A stretch of 64,000 bases of DNA from Mesonia maritima (GTDB lineage: Bacteria > Bacteroidota > Bacteroidia > Flavobacteriales > Flavobacteriaceae): NCBI RefSeq assembly GCF_042433895.1, contig NZ_JBHLUA010000012.1, positions 930,001 through 994,000 of the forward strand, in the 5' to 3' direction. Shown here in pieces: positions 36,576 to 45,830 of the stretch. Each line of letters begins with the position of its first letter. Position 1 is the stretch's first letter. Below the pieces are notes generated by a model. It was not told where the DNA came from. It worked only from the letters and a program-made list of their open reading frames with translations, and did no database searches. A program made the position numbers and the translations under genes.

Positions 36576-39194
36576 TTATACAGCTTCAGCTTTTTCTTTA
36601 ATTTTTTTCACTGTTTCTGTGGCTTCCTCAATATTGTCGCAACATAGCACAATTAAAGCTTCATCAGGAGCATTTTTAATAGCGGTAGTTAAAGCTTCTT
36701 TTTCATTAGCGATCGTTTTTATTTGTTTATCTTTTGAAATTTCGTGAATTCCTTGTTCTACCCAATCGATTAACTGTTCTGCTTTTGCTCCGCGTAAATC
36801 GCTATCAAAACGAATAATAATTTCATCAAAAATTTCAGCCGCAATTTTCCCTATTTCTTTGTTATCTTCCTCACGTCTATCGCCAATTCCTGCTATAATT
36901 CCTATTTTGTAAGAGATTTCTAAAGCATCTACGAATTTTTGTAAACCACGCATTCCTGCTCGGTTATGAGCGTAATCTAACAGGATTTTTTTCCGTTGAA
37001 TTTGATATAAATTTAACCGCCCCGGGGTTTGTGTTGGAGAAGGAATAAAGGTTTCTAAACCTGCTTTAATATCTTGAATATCAAAATTCTGAACACTCGC
37101 CGCGATTACCGCAGGCAACACATTTTGAATCATGAATTCGGCTTTTCCTCCAAAAGTAAGTGGAATGGCATCGGCTTTCATAATTCTCATTTTTCGTGTA
37201 GCTCGATAAAGCGTGATATACCCTTCTTCATAAACAGCAGTTACACCGCCGGCTTCTTGCAATTCCAATATTTTAGGATTGTCTTTTTTCATCGAGAATA
37301 AAGCTAAATTACTGGAAATATTTTTTCGCATGCTATACACATTTTCATCATCGGCATTTAAAATCGCATAACCTGAGGGTGAAACCGTTTCGGGAATCAC
37401 ACTTTTTAGGCGTGTAAGTTGTGCTAGGTTATGAATTCCTTTCAATCCTAAATGATCTTCAGTAACGTTGGTGACAATTCCTACGTCACAAGCTGGAAAA
37501 CCTAAACCGGAACGTAATAATCCACCACGCGCACATTCCAATACCGCAATATTTACCGTTGGATCTTTTAAAATAAATTCTGCACTGGTAGGTCCGGTAC
37601 AATCACCCTTCATTATTAATTGATTCTGAATATAAACTCCATCACTTGTGGTATAACCTACGCGACAACCGCTCATTTTTGCAATATGCGCAATAAGGCG
37701 GGTAGTAGTGGTTTTCCCGTTAGTCCCTGTGACAGCGATAATCGGAATTTTTCCGTTCATTCCTTTATGCGGAAAAAGTTTATCAATAACCGGTGCGGCT
37801 ACATTTCTTGCTTTTCCTTCGGTAGGTGCTAAATGCATTCTAAATCCAGGTCCGGCATTCACTTCTAAAACTGCTCCTCCGGTTTGCTCTAGCGGTTGAC
37901 TAATATTGGTTGCCATAACATCTAAACCGCAAATATCGAGATCAATGATTCTAGACACGCGTTCAGCCATCGTAATATTATCGGGATGAATAATATCGGT
38001 GACATCTTCAGCAGTTCCGCCGGTACTTAAATTTGCCGTATCTTTTAAGATGAGTTCTTCTCCCTTAGCTAAAATACTGGTAAGTGAATAGCCTTTTTCT
38101 TTTATTATTTTTTTGGTAAGGCTATCGACTGTGATAATGGTTAAAATATTTTCATGACCATAACCTCTTCTCGGATCTTTATTGACTTCGTCTATTAACT
38201 GTTGAATAGTTGATTTTCCATCTCCAATGACATGAGCGGGCGTTCTTTTAGCGGCTGCAACAAAATTGTGATTAATCACCAACAAACGATAATCCGAACC
38301 GGTAATTTGTTTTTCTAAAATGATGCTATACGAAACTTTTTTTGCGTGTTTAAAAGCGGGAATAGCCTCTTTAAAGGACATTATATTTACGGTAATTCCG
38401 CGGCCGTGATTTCCTCGTGCTGGTTTTATAACCAAAGGAAACCCAACATTTTTACAGCTTTGCTCCAATTCTTCTAAATCTTCAATTATTTCTCCTTTTG
38501 GAACCGGAACGCCACTTTGCTCTAATAAATATTTAGTTTCTTCTTTATCGCCGGCAATTTCTACTCCAATACAGCTAGTTTCGCTAGTTACGGTAGCTTG
38601 AATTCTTTTTTGATACGCACCATAACCCAATTGACATAACGAATTTTTATTAAGACGCATCCACGGAATTCCTCTATTTTCAGCTTCTGCTATAATAGAA
38701 CCGGTGCTAGGTCCAAAACGTTCGCGCTCGCGAATTTCTCGCATTTTCTGAATGTCTTTTTCTAAATTATAGGTTTTTCCGTCAATAAGGGCTTGGCAAA
38801 TAGTTGCGGCAGCTTTTGCAGCATATCTTCCCACGTGCTCTTCGGTATAGGAAAAAACAACAGAATACACACCTTCTTCACCATAGCCGCGCGTTCTTCC
38901 AAAACCGGTTTCCATTCCTGCTAAAGTTTGAATTTCCAAGGCGATATGTTCAATAATATGACCCATCCACGTTCCATCTTTTACACGTTCAAAAAATCCG
39001 CCTTCGTGGCCTTCAGAACAGGTGTGCGAATATAAACTTGGGAGTAATTTTTTTAGACGTTCATAAAAACCTGTCACTTTATGTGAAGGTTTTTCTTCCA
39101 TCTCCTCTAAATCGAGCACCATTACAATAAGTTTATGACGTCTTATAGACCAATAATTGGGTCCGCGTAAGGTATTAATTGATCTAATTTTCAT
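36576..39194 (-). CDS. cphA: Cyanophycin synthetase
   Basis: The 872 residues span the CphA domains in order: an N-terminal region (1-160), an ATP-grasp domain (about 165-480; VIKPARGNHGRGITVNIM, LEVNAGPGFRMH) and a Mur-ligase-like domain with VTGTNGKTTTTRLIAHI at about 495, then ARGGLLRSGLG and DYAHNRAGM. CphA adds Asp, then Arg, to build multi-L-arginyl-poly-L-aspartate, a nitrogen reserve. The length matches the family (about 870-900). It is divergent from the degradative cphB 95 bp away. Confidence 0.95.
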   Translation of the reverse strand: MKIRSINTLRGPNYWSIRRHKLIVMVLDLEEMEEKPSHKVTGFYERLKKLLPSLYSHTCSEGHEGGFFERVKDGTWMGHIIEHIALEIQTLAGMETGFGRTRGYGEEGVYSVVFSYTEEHVGRYAAKAAATICQALIDGKTYNLEKDIQKMREIRERERFGPSTGSIIAEAENRGIPWMRLNKNSLCQLGYGAYQKRIQATVTSETSCIGVEIAGDKEETKYLLEQSGVPVPKGEIIEDLEELEQSCKNVGFPLVIKPARGNHGRGITVNIMSFKEAIPAFKHAKKVSYSIILEKQITGSDYRLLVINHNFVAAAKRTPAHVIGDGKSTIQQLIDEVNKDPRRGYGHENILTIITVDSLTKKIIKEKGYSLTSILAKGEELILKDTANLSTGGTAEDVTDIIHPDNITMAERVSRIIDLDICGLDVMATNISQPLEQTGGAVLEVNAGPGFRMHLAPTEGKARNVAAPVIDKLFPHKGMNGKIPIIAVTGTNGKTTTTRLIAHIAKMSGCRVGYTTSDGVYIQNQLIMKGDCTGPTSAEFILKDPTVNIAVLECARGGLLRSGLGFPACDVGIVTNVTEDHLGLKGIHNLAQLTRLKSVIPETVSPSGYAILNADDENVYSMRKNISSNLALFSMKKDNPKILELQEAGGVTAVYEEGYITLYRATRKMRIMKADAIPLTFGGKAEFMIQNVLPAVIAASVQNFDIQDIKAGLETFIPSPTQTPGRLNLYQIQRKKILLDYAHNRAGMRGLQKFVDALEISYKIGIIAGIGDRREEDNKEIGKIAAEIFDEIIIRFDSDLRGAKAEQLIDWVEQGIHEISKDKQIKTIANEKEALTTAIKNAPDEALIVLCCDNIEEATETVKKIKEKAEAV

Positions 39195-39289
39195 AGTTTT
39201 AAAAAAGAAATGATTAGTTTTTCTTTATCATAAAATTAAGCTTTAATTCCGGGGAATAATTTAATTTAGCAAACAAATAACATCTTGGT

Positions 39290-40147
39290 ATGAATATAAA
39301 AGGAACGCTCGTTATAATTGGCGGAAATGAAGATAAAGGTCAAAGTATTGCTACGAGTGAGCAAGATCATTTAGAATTTATTGAAGACGGAATTTTGTCT
39401 CGAGTAGTAAAAGAAAGCGGCGGTGTTTCAGCTAAAATTGTAATTATTCCTACGGCTTCGCGCATTCCAGATCAAGTAGCCAAAAGTTATTTAAGCGCTT
39501 TTGAAAAATTAGGCTGTAAGAATGTAGAAGTAGCAGATATACGTTCTTTTGAAGATGCTGAAAAAAAGGAAAATATTCAACTTATAGAAGAAGCGGATTG
39601 CGTGATGTTTTCGGGCGGCGACCAATCACAAATCACCCGTAAGATTGGCGGAAGTAAAATTCACAATATTCTCCAGCGACGTTATCAGGACGATAATTTT
39701 GTAATTGCAGGAACTAGCGCGGGAGCAATGTGTATGTCAGAAAAAATGATTACCGGCGGAAACCCAAAAGAGTTCTTTAAAAAAGGAACGGTTAAAATTG
39801 GTGATGGAATGGGGTTTATTCCGAATTTAATAATTGATTCTCATTTTATTAGAAGAAAAAGATTTGGTCGTTTAGCTGAAGCGGTAGCACATTTTCCGCA
39901 TTTAATAGGAATTGGCCTTGCAGAAGATACAGGTTTGGTTGTAAAAAAATGCAATTCGTTTGAAGTAATAGGTTCGGGAATGGTAATTTTATTTGATGGA
40001 AATTCATTAATTTTCAATAACGAATCGAAAACACCCCAAGGGGAAGCGATGACAGTAGCGAATTTAAAAACCCACGTGTTGGCCGATGGCTTTCATTTTA
40101 ATATAGAAGAACGGAAAGTATATTTCAACTCTACACTAACCGTTTAA
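39290..40147 (+). CDS. cphB: Cyanophycinase
   Basis: This 285-residue S51-type serine exopeptidase cleaves cyanophycin to beta-Asp-Arg dipeptides. The motifs are GTLVIIGGNEDKG, VMFSGGDQSQITR and the nucleophile Ser in IAGTSAGAMCMSE, with the conserved LIIDSHFIRRKRFGRL. There is no signal peptide, so it acts on intracellular granules. It is divergent from cphA, so the two can be controlled separately from the shared 95-bp spacer. Confidence 0.94.
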   Translation: MNIKGTLVIIGGNEDKGQSIATSEQDHLEFIEDGILSRVVKESGGVSAKIVIIPTASRIPDQVAKSYLSAFEKLGCKNVEVADIRSFEDAEKKENIQLIEEADCVMFSGGDQSQITRKIGGSKIHNILQRRYQDDNFVIAGTSAGAMCMSEKMITGGNPKEFFKKGTVKIGDGMGFIPNLIIDSHFIRRKRFGRLAEAVAHFPHLIGIGLAEDTGLVVKKCNSFEVIGSGMVILFDGNSLIFNNESKTPQGEAMTVANLKTHVLADGFHFNIEERKVYFNSTLTV

Positions 40148-40194
40148 TCCCGACACTGTCGACTCTAAAAATTTAAAATAGTTTTCTAATTCAT

Positions 40195-40220
40195 ACCTCG
40201 TATTTTTGCGAGGTTTTTTG
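40195..40220 (+). terminator. Terminator between cphB and the peptidase gene
   Basis: ACCTCG (40195-40200) pairs with CGAGGT (40209-40214), followed by TTTTTT. It serves the convergent pair. Confidence 0.7.
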
Positions 40221-41156
40221 TTAGTCCTTATAGATAGCAACACGTTCTTCACCATTTGAAGATTTGCAAGCTCTATACATTCCTTCAGTATTAAACGGCA
40301 TGGAAATATTTCCGTGATGATCGATGGCAATTAAACCACCATCGCCACCAATTTCCAACAATCGTTTATGAATAACTTCGTGGGTTGCTTCTTCTAAACT
40401 CATCTTGCTGAACTCCATCAGACAAGAAACATCGTAAGCGACCACTTTCCGAATAAAATATTCTCCACTACCGGTACAACTTACCGCGCAGGTTTTGTTA
40501 TTGGCGTAATTTCCTGCTCCGATAAGCGCGGTATCGCCAATTCTTCCATTTTTTTTGTTGGTCATTCCGCCGGTTGAGGTAGCAGCTGCCAAATTTCCAA
40601 AGCAATCTAACGCGACGGCTCCTACGGTTCCGACTTTGTCATTTACCGAAACATCATGGTCTAATTTAAAGGTATTTGTGTTTTTAATTTTTTGCCATTG
40701 TTGAAAACGGGATTCTTCATAAAAATACGCTTCATTTTCAAAAGGAAGTTGTTGTTCGCGAGCAAATTCCATAGCACCTTCGCCTGCCAAAAAAACATGC
40801 GCACTTTTTTCCATCACGTTTCGGGCGAGTTGAATAGGGTTTTTTACACCGGTAACTAAAGCGACTGCACCGGAGGTTAGTTTTTTCCCTTCCATTATAG
40901 AAGCTTCCATTTGGTGAATTCCATTGGCAGCGAAAACACTTCCTTTTCCCGCGTTGAATAGCGGAGAATCTTCCATAATCTTAACCGCATTTTCTACGGC
41001 ATCTAAAGCTGTTCCGCCTTTTTCTAAAAGAGCATATGAAGTTTGAAGCGCGTGTTGTAAAGTTTCTTTATACGCTTTTTCTTTTGCAGTAGTCATTTCA
41101 TCTTTTAAAAGCGTTCCGGCACCGCCGTGAATTGCGAGCGATAAATTTTTGTTCAA
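40221..41156 (-). CDS. iaaA: Isoaspartyl peptidase / plant-type L-asparaginase
   Basis: This 311-residue N-terminal nucleophile (Ntn) hydrolase begins SLAIHGGAGTL. The self-cleavage and nucleophile site is the Thr of DKVGTVGAVALD (about residue 186), followed by TSTGGMTNKKNGRIGDTALIG, which lines the substrate. No signal peptide is present. The enzyme would split beta-Asp-Arg released by CphB into Asp and Arg, completing cyanophycin use. Convergent with cphB. Confidence 0.93.
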   Translation of the reverse strand: MNKNLSLAIHGGAGTLLKDEMTTAKEKAYKETLQHALQTSYALLEKGGTALDAVENAVKIMEDSPLFNAGKGSVFAANGIHQMEASIMEGKKLTSGAVALVTGVKNPIQLARNVMEKSAHVFLAGEGAMEFAREQQLPFENEAYFYEESRFQQWQKIKNTNTFKLDHDVSVNDKVGTVGAVALDCFGNLAAATSTGGMTNKKNGRIGDTALIGAGNYANNKTCAVSCTGSGEYFIRKVVAYDVSCLMEFSKMSLEEATHEVIHKRLLEIGGDGGLIAIDHHGNISMPFNTEGMYRACKSSNGEERVAIYKD

Positions 41157-41243
41157 GATAGTGTGTGTGAAAATTGTTCCTCTAAAGATACTTCTTTGGC
41201 GGTTACGAGCGTTTTTTATTCATCATAAAAAATAAATAAAATG

Positions 41244-41430
41244 TAGCAATAATTTTTTAAGTTCTAACGCTATTTTTAACTTCGGCCTACTTTTCATGAA
41301 TGTAACAAAATCAAGAAAAAACTTCGCGTTGGATGTGGAGGATAGCCTAGCACAGCGGTTGCTATCCGCAGGTCAAAGTTTTTTAGCAGCTTTTCAAATT
41401 CAGGAAAATAAGCCTAGATCTTTTTGTTAC
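41244..41430 (+). repeat. Type II dispersed repeat, copy 1
   Basis: It starts TAGCAATAATTTTTTAA and continues with CTTCGGCCTACTTTTCATGA, then a hairpin GGATAGC...GCTATCC (around 41340-41368), TTTTTTAGCAGCTTTTC and AAGCCTAGAT. It is about 90 percent similar by eye to 47247-47420. Confidence 0.75.
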
Positions 41431-41691
41431 TTTTTCCAGCAATGGGAAAAAGTAAAAGAATGGTCTTTAGTAATTTTCACAATACTAATTGAGAAGTTGA
41501 AGTTAGATTTATTTAGTGTATCCGCCGAACATAGATTGAAATGCATTTTTTTTCAGCAATAAATCTTCTTCAAATCTTCAACCCTGTTCTCGATATATTT
41601 TTTTTCTATTCTATTTCTAAAGAAAAAGCACTCGAATTGAAAGCAGCTGCAATTTTGAATTACACTAGCTAAAAGCTAAGAGCAAATAACC

Positions 41692-41906
41692 CGGCCTGTC
41701 GAAAATATTGTGTGAAATTGGCGGTGAAATCGAAGATTCACGAACTCAATAATGAAATAAAAAAGTAGTGAGTAATGAAGCGTTAAATTTCAGACTGTTT
41801 GACCGTAGGGAGTTTCTGAAATTTAGCTTTCAAACAAACAATTTAGCTATAGTTTCGTAAGACTAGATTTTTTTGATTCGTTTTTTTATCAATGAAAAAA
41901 ATGAAT
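41692..41906 (+). repeat. Type I hairpin repeat, copy 1
   Basis: GGCCTGTCGAAAATATTG opens the unit. The central hairpin is AAATTTCAGA (41785-41794) with TCTGAAATTT (41815-41824) around the loop CTGTTTGACCGTAGGGAGTT. The unit ends with the second hairpin TTCGTTTTTTT...AAAAAAATGAA. Confidence 0.8.
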
Positions 41907-41976
41907 AATTAAATTTACGAAGTTCATATTCAAGTTTTTTCAGCTTGAATAAAAGGCTTCATTCTCGAACAAATTC

Positions 41977-41984
41977 TATATTTG
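41977..41984 (+). promoter_or_regulatory. Candidate -7 box of the polysaccharide locus
   Basis: TATATTTG is a perfect TAnnTTTG box, 19 nt before the first gene of the locus. No clear -33 TTG at 19-21 nt spacing. Confidence 0.45.
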
Positions 41985-42002
41985 CAATAAACGAAACATT
42001 TC

Positions 42003-43007
42003 ATGATACAAATTCCTAGTGTAGATACCGATAAATTGAAAGACAAAACTATTTTAGTAACCGGTGGCGCCGGCTTTATCGGTTCTAATTTATGTGAATA
42101 TTTAGTAGAAAACAATGCAACAGTACGTTGTTTAGATAATTTTGCGACGGGACATCGTGAAAATATTGAAAATCTTTTAGACAAAGAAAACTTCACATTA
42201 ATAGAAGGTGATATTAGAGATTTAGAAACTTGTCAACAAGCTTGTAACGGGGTAGATTATATTTTACACGAAGCAGCCTTGGGATCGGTGCCGCGTTCCA
42301 TTGAAGATCCGCTTACCAGTAATGAAGTCAACATAAACGGATTTTTAAATATGTTGGTAGCTGCGCGAGATCAGGAGGTAAAACGTTTTGTATATGCGGC
42401 AAGCTCTTCAACCTATGGTGACTCAGAAGCCTTGCCAAAAGAGGAAGATGTAATTGGGAAACCATTATCACCTTATGCGATTACTAAATATGTGAATGAA
42501 TTGTATGCCGATAATTTTAAGCGTACCTATAATTTAGATACTATCGGGTTACGCTATTTTAATGTCTTTGGGAGAAAACAAGATCCCAATGGCGCTTACG
42601 CAGCGGTTATTCCTAAATTTGTAATGCAATTCATGAAATATGAAAGTCCGGTAATTAATGGGGATGGGACGTATTCAAGAGATTTTACCTACATCGATAA
42701 TGTTATTCAAATGAATATGTTAGCAATTACGACCGGAAGTCAAGAAGCTTTAAATGAAGTTTACAATACTGCCGTGGGAGATAGAACTACGATTAAAGAT
42801 ATGGCTGAAAAACTTCGCGACTTCTTAAGTGAATTTGATGCTAAAATTGCTGATGTGGAAATTAAACACGGTCCTAATCGTCAAGGAGATATTCCGCACT
42901 CGTTAGCTTCAATTGCAAAAGCACAGCAAAAGATGCATTATAAACCAACCCATAAATTTGGGGAAGGTTTAAAAGAAGCGGTAAACTGGTATTGGGAGAA
43001 TCTTTAA
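42003..43007 (+). CDS. UDP-GlcNAc(A) 4-epimerase, WbpP/TviC type
   Basis: This 334-residue extended SDR has VTGGAGFIGSNLCEYL, the Ser of AASSSTYGD, catalytic Tyr-x-x-x-Lys in YAITKYVNEL, and the WbpP/TviC-type signatures HEAALGSVPRSIEDP and NVFGRKQDPNGAYAAVIPKF. It interconverts the 4-position of UDP-GlcNAc/GlcNAcA and UDP-GalNAc/GalNAcA. Its natural partner is the dehydrogenase at 47702-49009, separated by the rml genes and repeats. It opens the locus behind a -7 box. Confidence 0.85.
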   Translation: MIQIPSVDTDKLKDKTILVTGGAGFIGSNLCEYLVENNATVRCLDNFATGHRENIENLLDKENFTLIEGDIRDLETCQQACNGVDYILHEAALGSVPRSIEDPLTSNEVNINGFLNMLVAARDQEVKRFVYAASSSTYGDSEALPKEEDVIGKPLSPYAITKYVNELYADNFKRTYNLDTIGLRYFNVFGRKQDPNGAYAAVIPKFVMQFMKYESPVINGDGTYSRDFTYIDNVIQMNMLAITTGSQEALNEVYNTAVGDRTTIKDMAEKLRDFLSEFDAKIADVEIKHGPNRQGDIPHSLASIAKAQQKMHYKPTHKFGEGLKEAVNWYWENL

Positions 43008-43075
43008 TTGGTACCGCCAAAGGGTTTAATACCCCGAGGTAGTTTACTTATGTCGTTCTAGCTAAAAAAGAGTCA

Positions 43076-44143
43076 ATGAAAACGCCAGATTTTAAATCAA
43101 AAAATATATTAATTACCGGTGGTGCGGGGTTTATTGGCTCGCATGTAGTTCGAAAATTTGTAAATGACTATCCGGACGCGCAGATCTATAATTTAGATGC
43201 ACTTACGTATGCCGGAAATCTTGAGAATTTAAAAGGTATTGACCAAAAAGAAAACTATACTTTTTTAAAAGCGGATATCAACAATGCTGAAGAAATAAAT
43301 AAATTATTTAAAAAGTTTGAATTCGATGCGGTTATACACCTAGCAGCCGAATCGCATGTAGATCGTTCCATTTCAGATCCGTTGGCATTTGCAAAGACAA
43401 ATATTATCGGAACTTTAAATTTATTGGAAGCCGCAAAAAACCAATGGAAGAATAAACTAGAAGGAAAACTATTCTACCATATTAGTACCGATGAGGTGTA
43501 TGGTAGTTTGGGAAACGACGGACTTTTTACGGAAAAAACAAGCTACGATCCGAATTCACCCTATTCTGCTTCCAAAGCTTCATCAGATCATTTTGTACGT
43601 GCCTATGGCGAAACCTATAATTTACCCTATGTGATTAGTAATTGCTCGAATAATTACGGACCCAATCAATTTCCGGAAAAGTTAATTCCGTTATTCATTA
43701 ATAATGTCATCAACAAAAAAAACTTACCGGTTTATGGGGATGGGAATTACACCAGAGACTGGTTATATGTGATTGATCATGCAGCAGCAATTCAATTGAT
43801 TTTTCAGAAAGGGAAACTTGGCGAAACTTATAATATTGGAGGTTTTAATGAATGGAAAAACATTGATTTAGTAAAACTGCTGTGTCAACAAATGGATGAA
43901 AAATTAGGAAGAGAAAAAGGAGAAAGTGAACAATTAATAACCTTTGTAAAAGACCGTCCGGGACACGATTTGCGCTATGCTATCGATGCCTCTAAAATTA
44001 ATAATGAATTGGGTTGGAAACCGAGTGTAACTTTTGAAGAAGGCTTATCAAAAACAATCGACTGGTATTTAGAAAATAAAGAATGGATGAAAAACGTTAC
44101 TAGTGGAGCATATCAACAATATTATGAGAAACAGTATAAATAG
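43076..44143 (+). CDS. rfbB: dTDP-glucose 4,6-dehydratase
   Basis: This 355-residue RmlB has TGGAGFIGSHVVRKF, HLAAESHVDRSISDP, STDEVYGSLG and the catalytic YSASKASSDH, then NNYGPNQFPEKLIP. It makes dTDP-4-keto-6-deoxy-glucose, the second step to dTDP-L-rhamnose. The length is standard. It is the first rml gene here; the glucose-1-phosphate thymidylyltransferase gene (rmlA) that usually accompanies it is missing from the window. Confidence 0.93.
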   Translation: MKTPDFKSKNILITGGAGFIGSHVVRKFVNDYPDAQIYNLDALTYAGNLENLKGIDQKENYTFLKADINNAEEINKLFKKFEFDAVIHLAAESHVDRSISDPLAFAKTNIIGTLNLLEAAKNQWKNKLEGKLFYHISTDEVYGSLGNDGLFTEKTSYDPNSPYSASKASSDHFVRAYGETYNLPYVISNCSNNYGPNQFPEKLIPLFINNVINKKNLPVYGDGNYTRDWLYVIDHAAAIQLIFQKGKLGETYNIGGFNEWKNIDLVKLLCQQMDEKLGREKGESEQLITFVKDRPGHDLRYAIDASKINNELGWKPSVTFEEGLSKTIDWYLENKEWMKNVTSGAYQQYYEKQYK

Positions 44144-44233
44144 TAATAAGTTTAATAGTGTTAAAGGTTGAATCTAACATGATAAATTATCAGGGTTAAA
44201 TTTTACTTTTTGAATTTAATTCTTTAAATTTTT

Positions 44234-44289
44234 GCTAACTGCTAACTGCTAACTGCTAACTGCTAACTGCTAACTGCTAACTGCTAACT
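44234..44289 (+). repeat. Eight tandem copies of GCTAACT before rfbC
   Basis: Exactly eight perfect 7-bp units run from 44234 to 44289, ending 17 nt before the rfbC ATG. Such short perfect arrays change copy number by slippage. The array lies where a promoter or leader would be, so copy number could tune rfbC/rfbD expression. Confidence 0.9.
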
Positions 44290-44306
44290 AAATAATAACC
44301 TAACCT

Positions 44307-44843
44307 ATGCAACTAGAAAAAACAGCTATAAACGATTGTTTTTTAATCACGCCAAAAGTTTTTACAGACGATCGCGGCTATTTTATGGAAAGCTTCAATA
44401 CAAAGGCTTTTCAAAAAGCAACGAAGCTGAATGTTGATTTTGTTCAGGATAACGAATCTTTTTCTGCGTATGGCGTAATTAGAGGGTTGCACGCACAAAA
44501 AGGAGACTACGCGCAAGCAAAATTAGTTCGGGTAATAAAAGGCGAGGTGTTAGATGTGGTGATAGATTTTAGGAAAGATTCTCCTACTTACTTAAATCAG
44601 GTGATCGTAAAATTAAATGCTGAAGCGAAAAAACAATTATTTGTTCCGCGAGGTTGTTTACACGGCTTTTCAGTATTAAGTAAAACAGCTATATTTTTTT
44701 ACAAATGCGATAATTTTTACAATCAATCTGCGGAGATTGGTTATCGGTATGACGATCCTTTTTTTAAAATCGATTGGCAAATTCCCAAATCAGAACAACT
44801 CATTTCCGTTAAAGATGCAAAGTTGCCGTTATGGAATCAATAA
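44307..44843 (+). CDS. rfbC: dTDP-4-dehydrorhamnose 3,5-epimerase
   Basis: The 178 residues match RmlC: FTDDRGYFMESFNTKAF, VQDNESFSAYGVIRGLHAQ (catalytic His in RGLH), KGEVLDVVIDFRKDSPTY and FVPRGCLHGFSVLS. It forms dTDP-4-keto-L-rhamnose. It lies directly behind a GCTAACT tandem repeat and overlaps rfbD by 13 nt. Confidence 0.93.
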   Translation: MQLEKTAINDCFLITPKVFTDDRGYFMESFNTKAFQKATKLNVDFVQDNESFSAYGVIRGLHAQKGDYAQAKLVRVIKGEVLDVVIDFRKDSPTYLNQVIVKLNAEAKKQLFVPRGCLHGFSVLSKTAIFFYKCDNFYNQSAEIGYRYDDPFFKIDWQIPKSEQLISVKDAKLPLWNQ

Positions 44844-45754
44844 ATAATTACCTCGGAGTATCTACATCTCGATTATCGAGTAAAAAAACAATTGTAGTCC
44901 TGGGAGCAAACGGGCAATTGGGGAGATGTCTTCAGGATAGAACTTTTCTTTTAGCTTCGTCAAATTACACCATCGTTTTCACAAACTCTGCTGAAGTTGA
45001 TATTACAGATGAACAGCAGGTAAAAAGAATTTTTGAAAAATATCAACCCGCTTATTGCATAAATGCAGCAGCTTATACCGCTGTAGATAAGGCAGAAGAA
45101 GAAAAAGAAAAAGCTTTTGCTGTAAATGAAAGCGGAGCTAAAAACATGGCAACCTATTGTAAAAAATTCCATACAATTTGCATTCATATTTCAACCGATT
45201 TCGTTTTTAAAGGAAATACGTGTATACCGCTTACAGAAGATGAAGTACCAGCGCCGGTAAATTCCTATGGAGCTTCAAAATATGCAGGGGAAAAGGCAAT
45301 TCAACAAATTTATCCCAAGCATATTATTCTTAGAACCAGTTGGCTATTTAGTGAGTATCGCTCCAATTTTTTAAAAACAATGAATCTTCTTGCTCGAGAA
45401 AAAAAAGTAACGAAAGTGGTAAGTGATCAAATAGGCACGCCTACCTATGCCGGAGATTTAGCAGAACTTATTTTTAAAATAATAGAAACTGAAAAATTCC
45501 CCTTCGGGATTTACCATTTCAGCAATGAAGGAGTAGCCTCGTGGTATGATTTTGCGTATGAAGTATTTAAATTTTATAAAACTGAAAAAAACCTTCAACC
45601 CATACCTTCAGAAGCATACCCAACGCCTGCGAAACGACCACATTTTACCGTTTTTAATAAGCGGAAAATAAAGCAGCAACTTCAATTTTCCATTGCTCAT
45701 TGGAGAGAGAATATACCTCACGTACTAGAAATTTTAAGTAAAGCTAAAACTTAA
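44831..45754 (+). CDS. rfbD: dTDP-4-dehydrorhamnose reductase
   Basis: This 307-residue RmlD has an N-terminal extension of about 17 residues before KKTIVVLGANGQLGRCL, so a later start is possible but none is close by. Features: YCINAAAYTAVDKAEEE, HISTDFVFKG, catalytic YGASKYAGE, RTSWLFSEYRSNF. It reduces the keto sugar to dTDP-L-rhamnose. Followed by a gene-free repeat array. Confidence 0.92.
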   Translation: MESINNYLGVSTSRLSSKKTIVVLGANGQLGRCLQDRTFLLASSNYTIVFTNSAEVDITDEQQVKRIFEKYQPAYCINAAAYTAVDKAEEEKEKAFAVNESGAKNMATYCKKFHTICIHISTDFVFKGNTCIPLTEDEVPAPVNSYGASKYAGEKAIQQIYPKHIILRTSWLFSEYRSNFLKTMNLLAREKKVTKVVSDQIGTPTYAGDLAELIFKIIETEKFPFGIYHFSNEGVASWYDFAYEVFKFYKTEKNLQPIPSEAYPTPAKRPHFTVFNKRKIKQQLQFSIAHWRENIPHVLEILSKAKT

Positions 45755-45830
45755 TCCAAATCCTCACCTCATCTTAAGGTAATTCTTACAATACGAAGAT
45801 CATATATCGTATTAGAGATATGAGAAATAC

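Larger units (their letters stand above)
41157..42002. other. Gene-free spacer before the polysaccharide locus
   Basis: An 846-bp stretch without a credible gene. It contains one type II repeat (41244-41430), a type I hairpin repeat (41692-41906) and a promoter box (41977-41984). An 88-codon open frame at 41296 lies entirely in repeat DNA and is not a gene. Confidence 0.8.

Noticed and set aside
41296..41562. 88-codon open frame
   Set aside because: It lies inside a type II repeat, and its translation is repeat-derived. A second copy of the same DNA at 47298 gives no matching frame.
44234..44289. Possible coding heptamer repeat
   Set aside because: One frame contains TAA in every third unit, and no open frame spans it with a start. 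It is treated as a non-coding tandem repeat.
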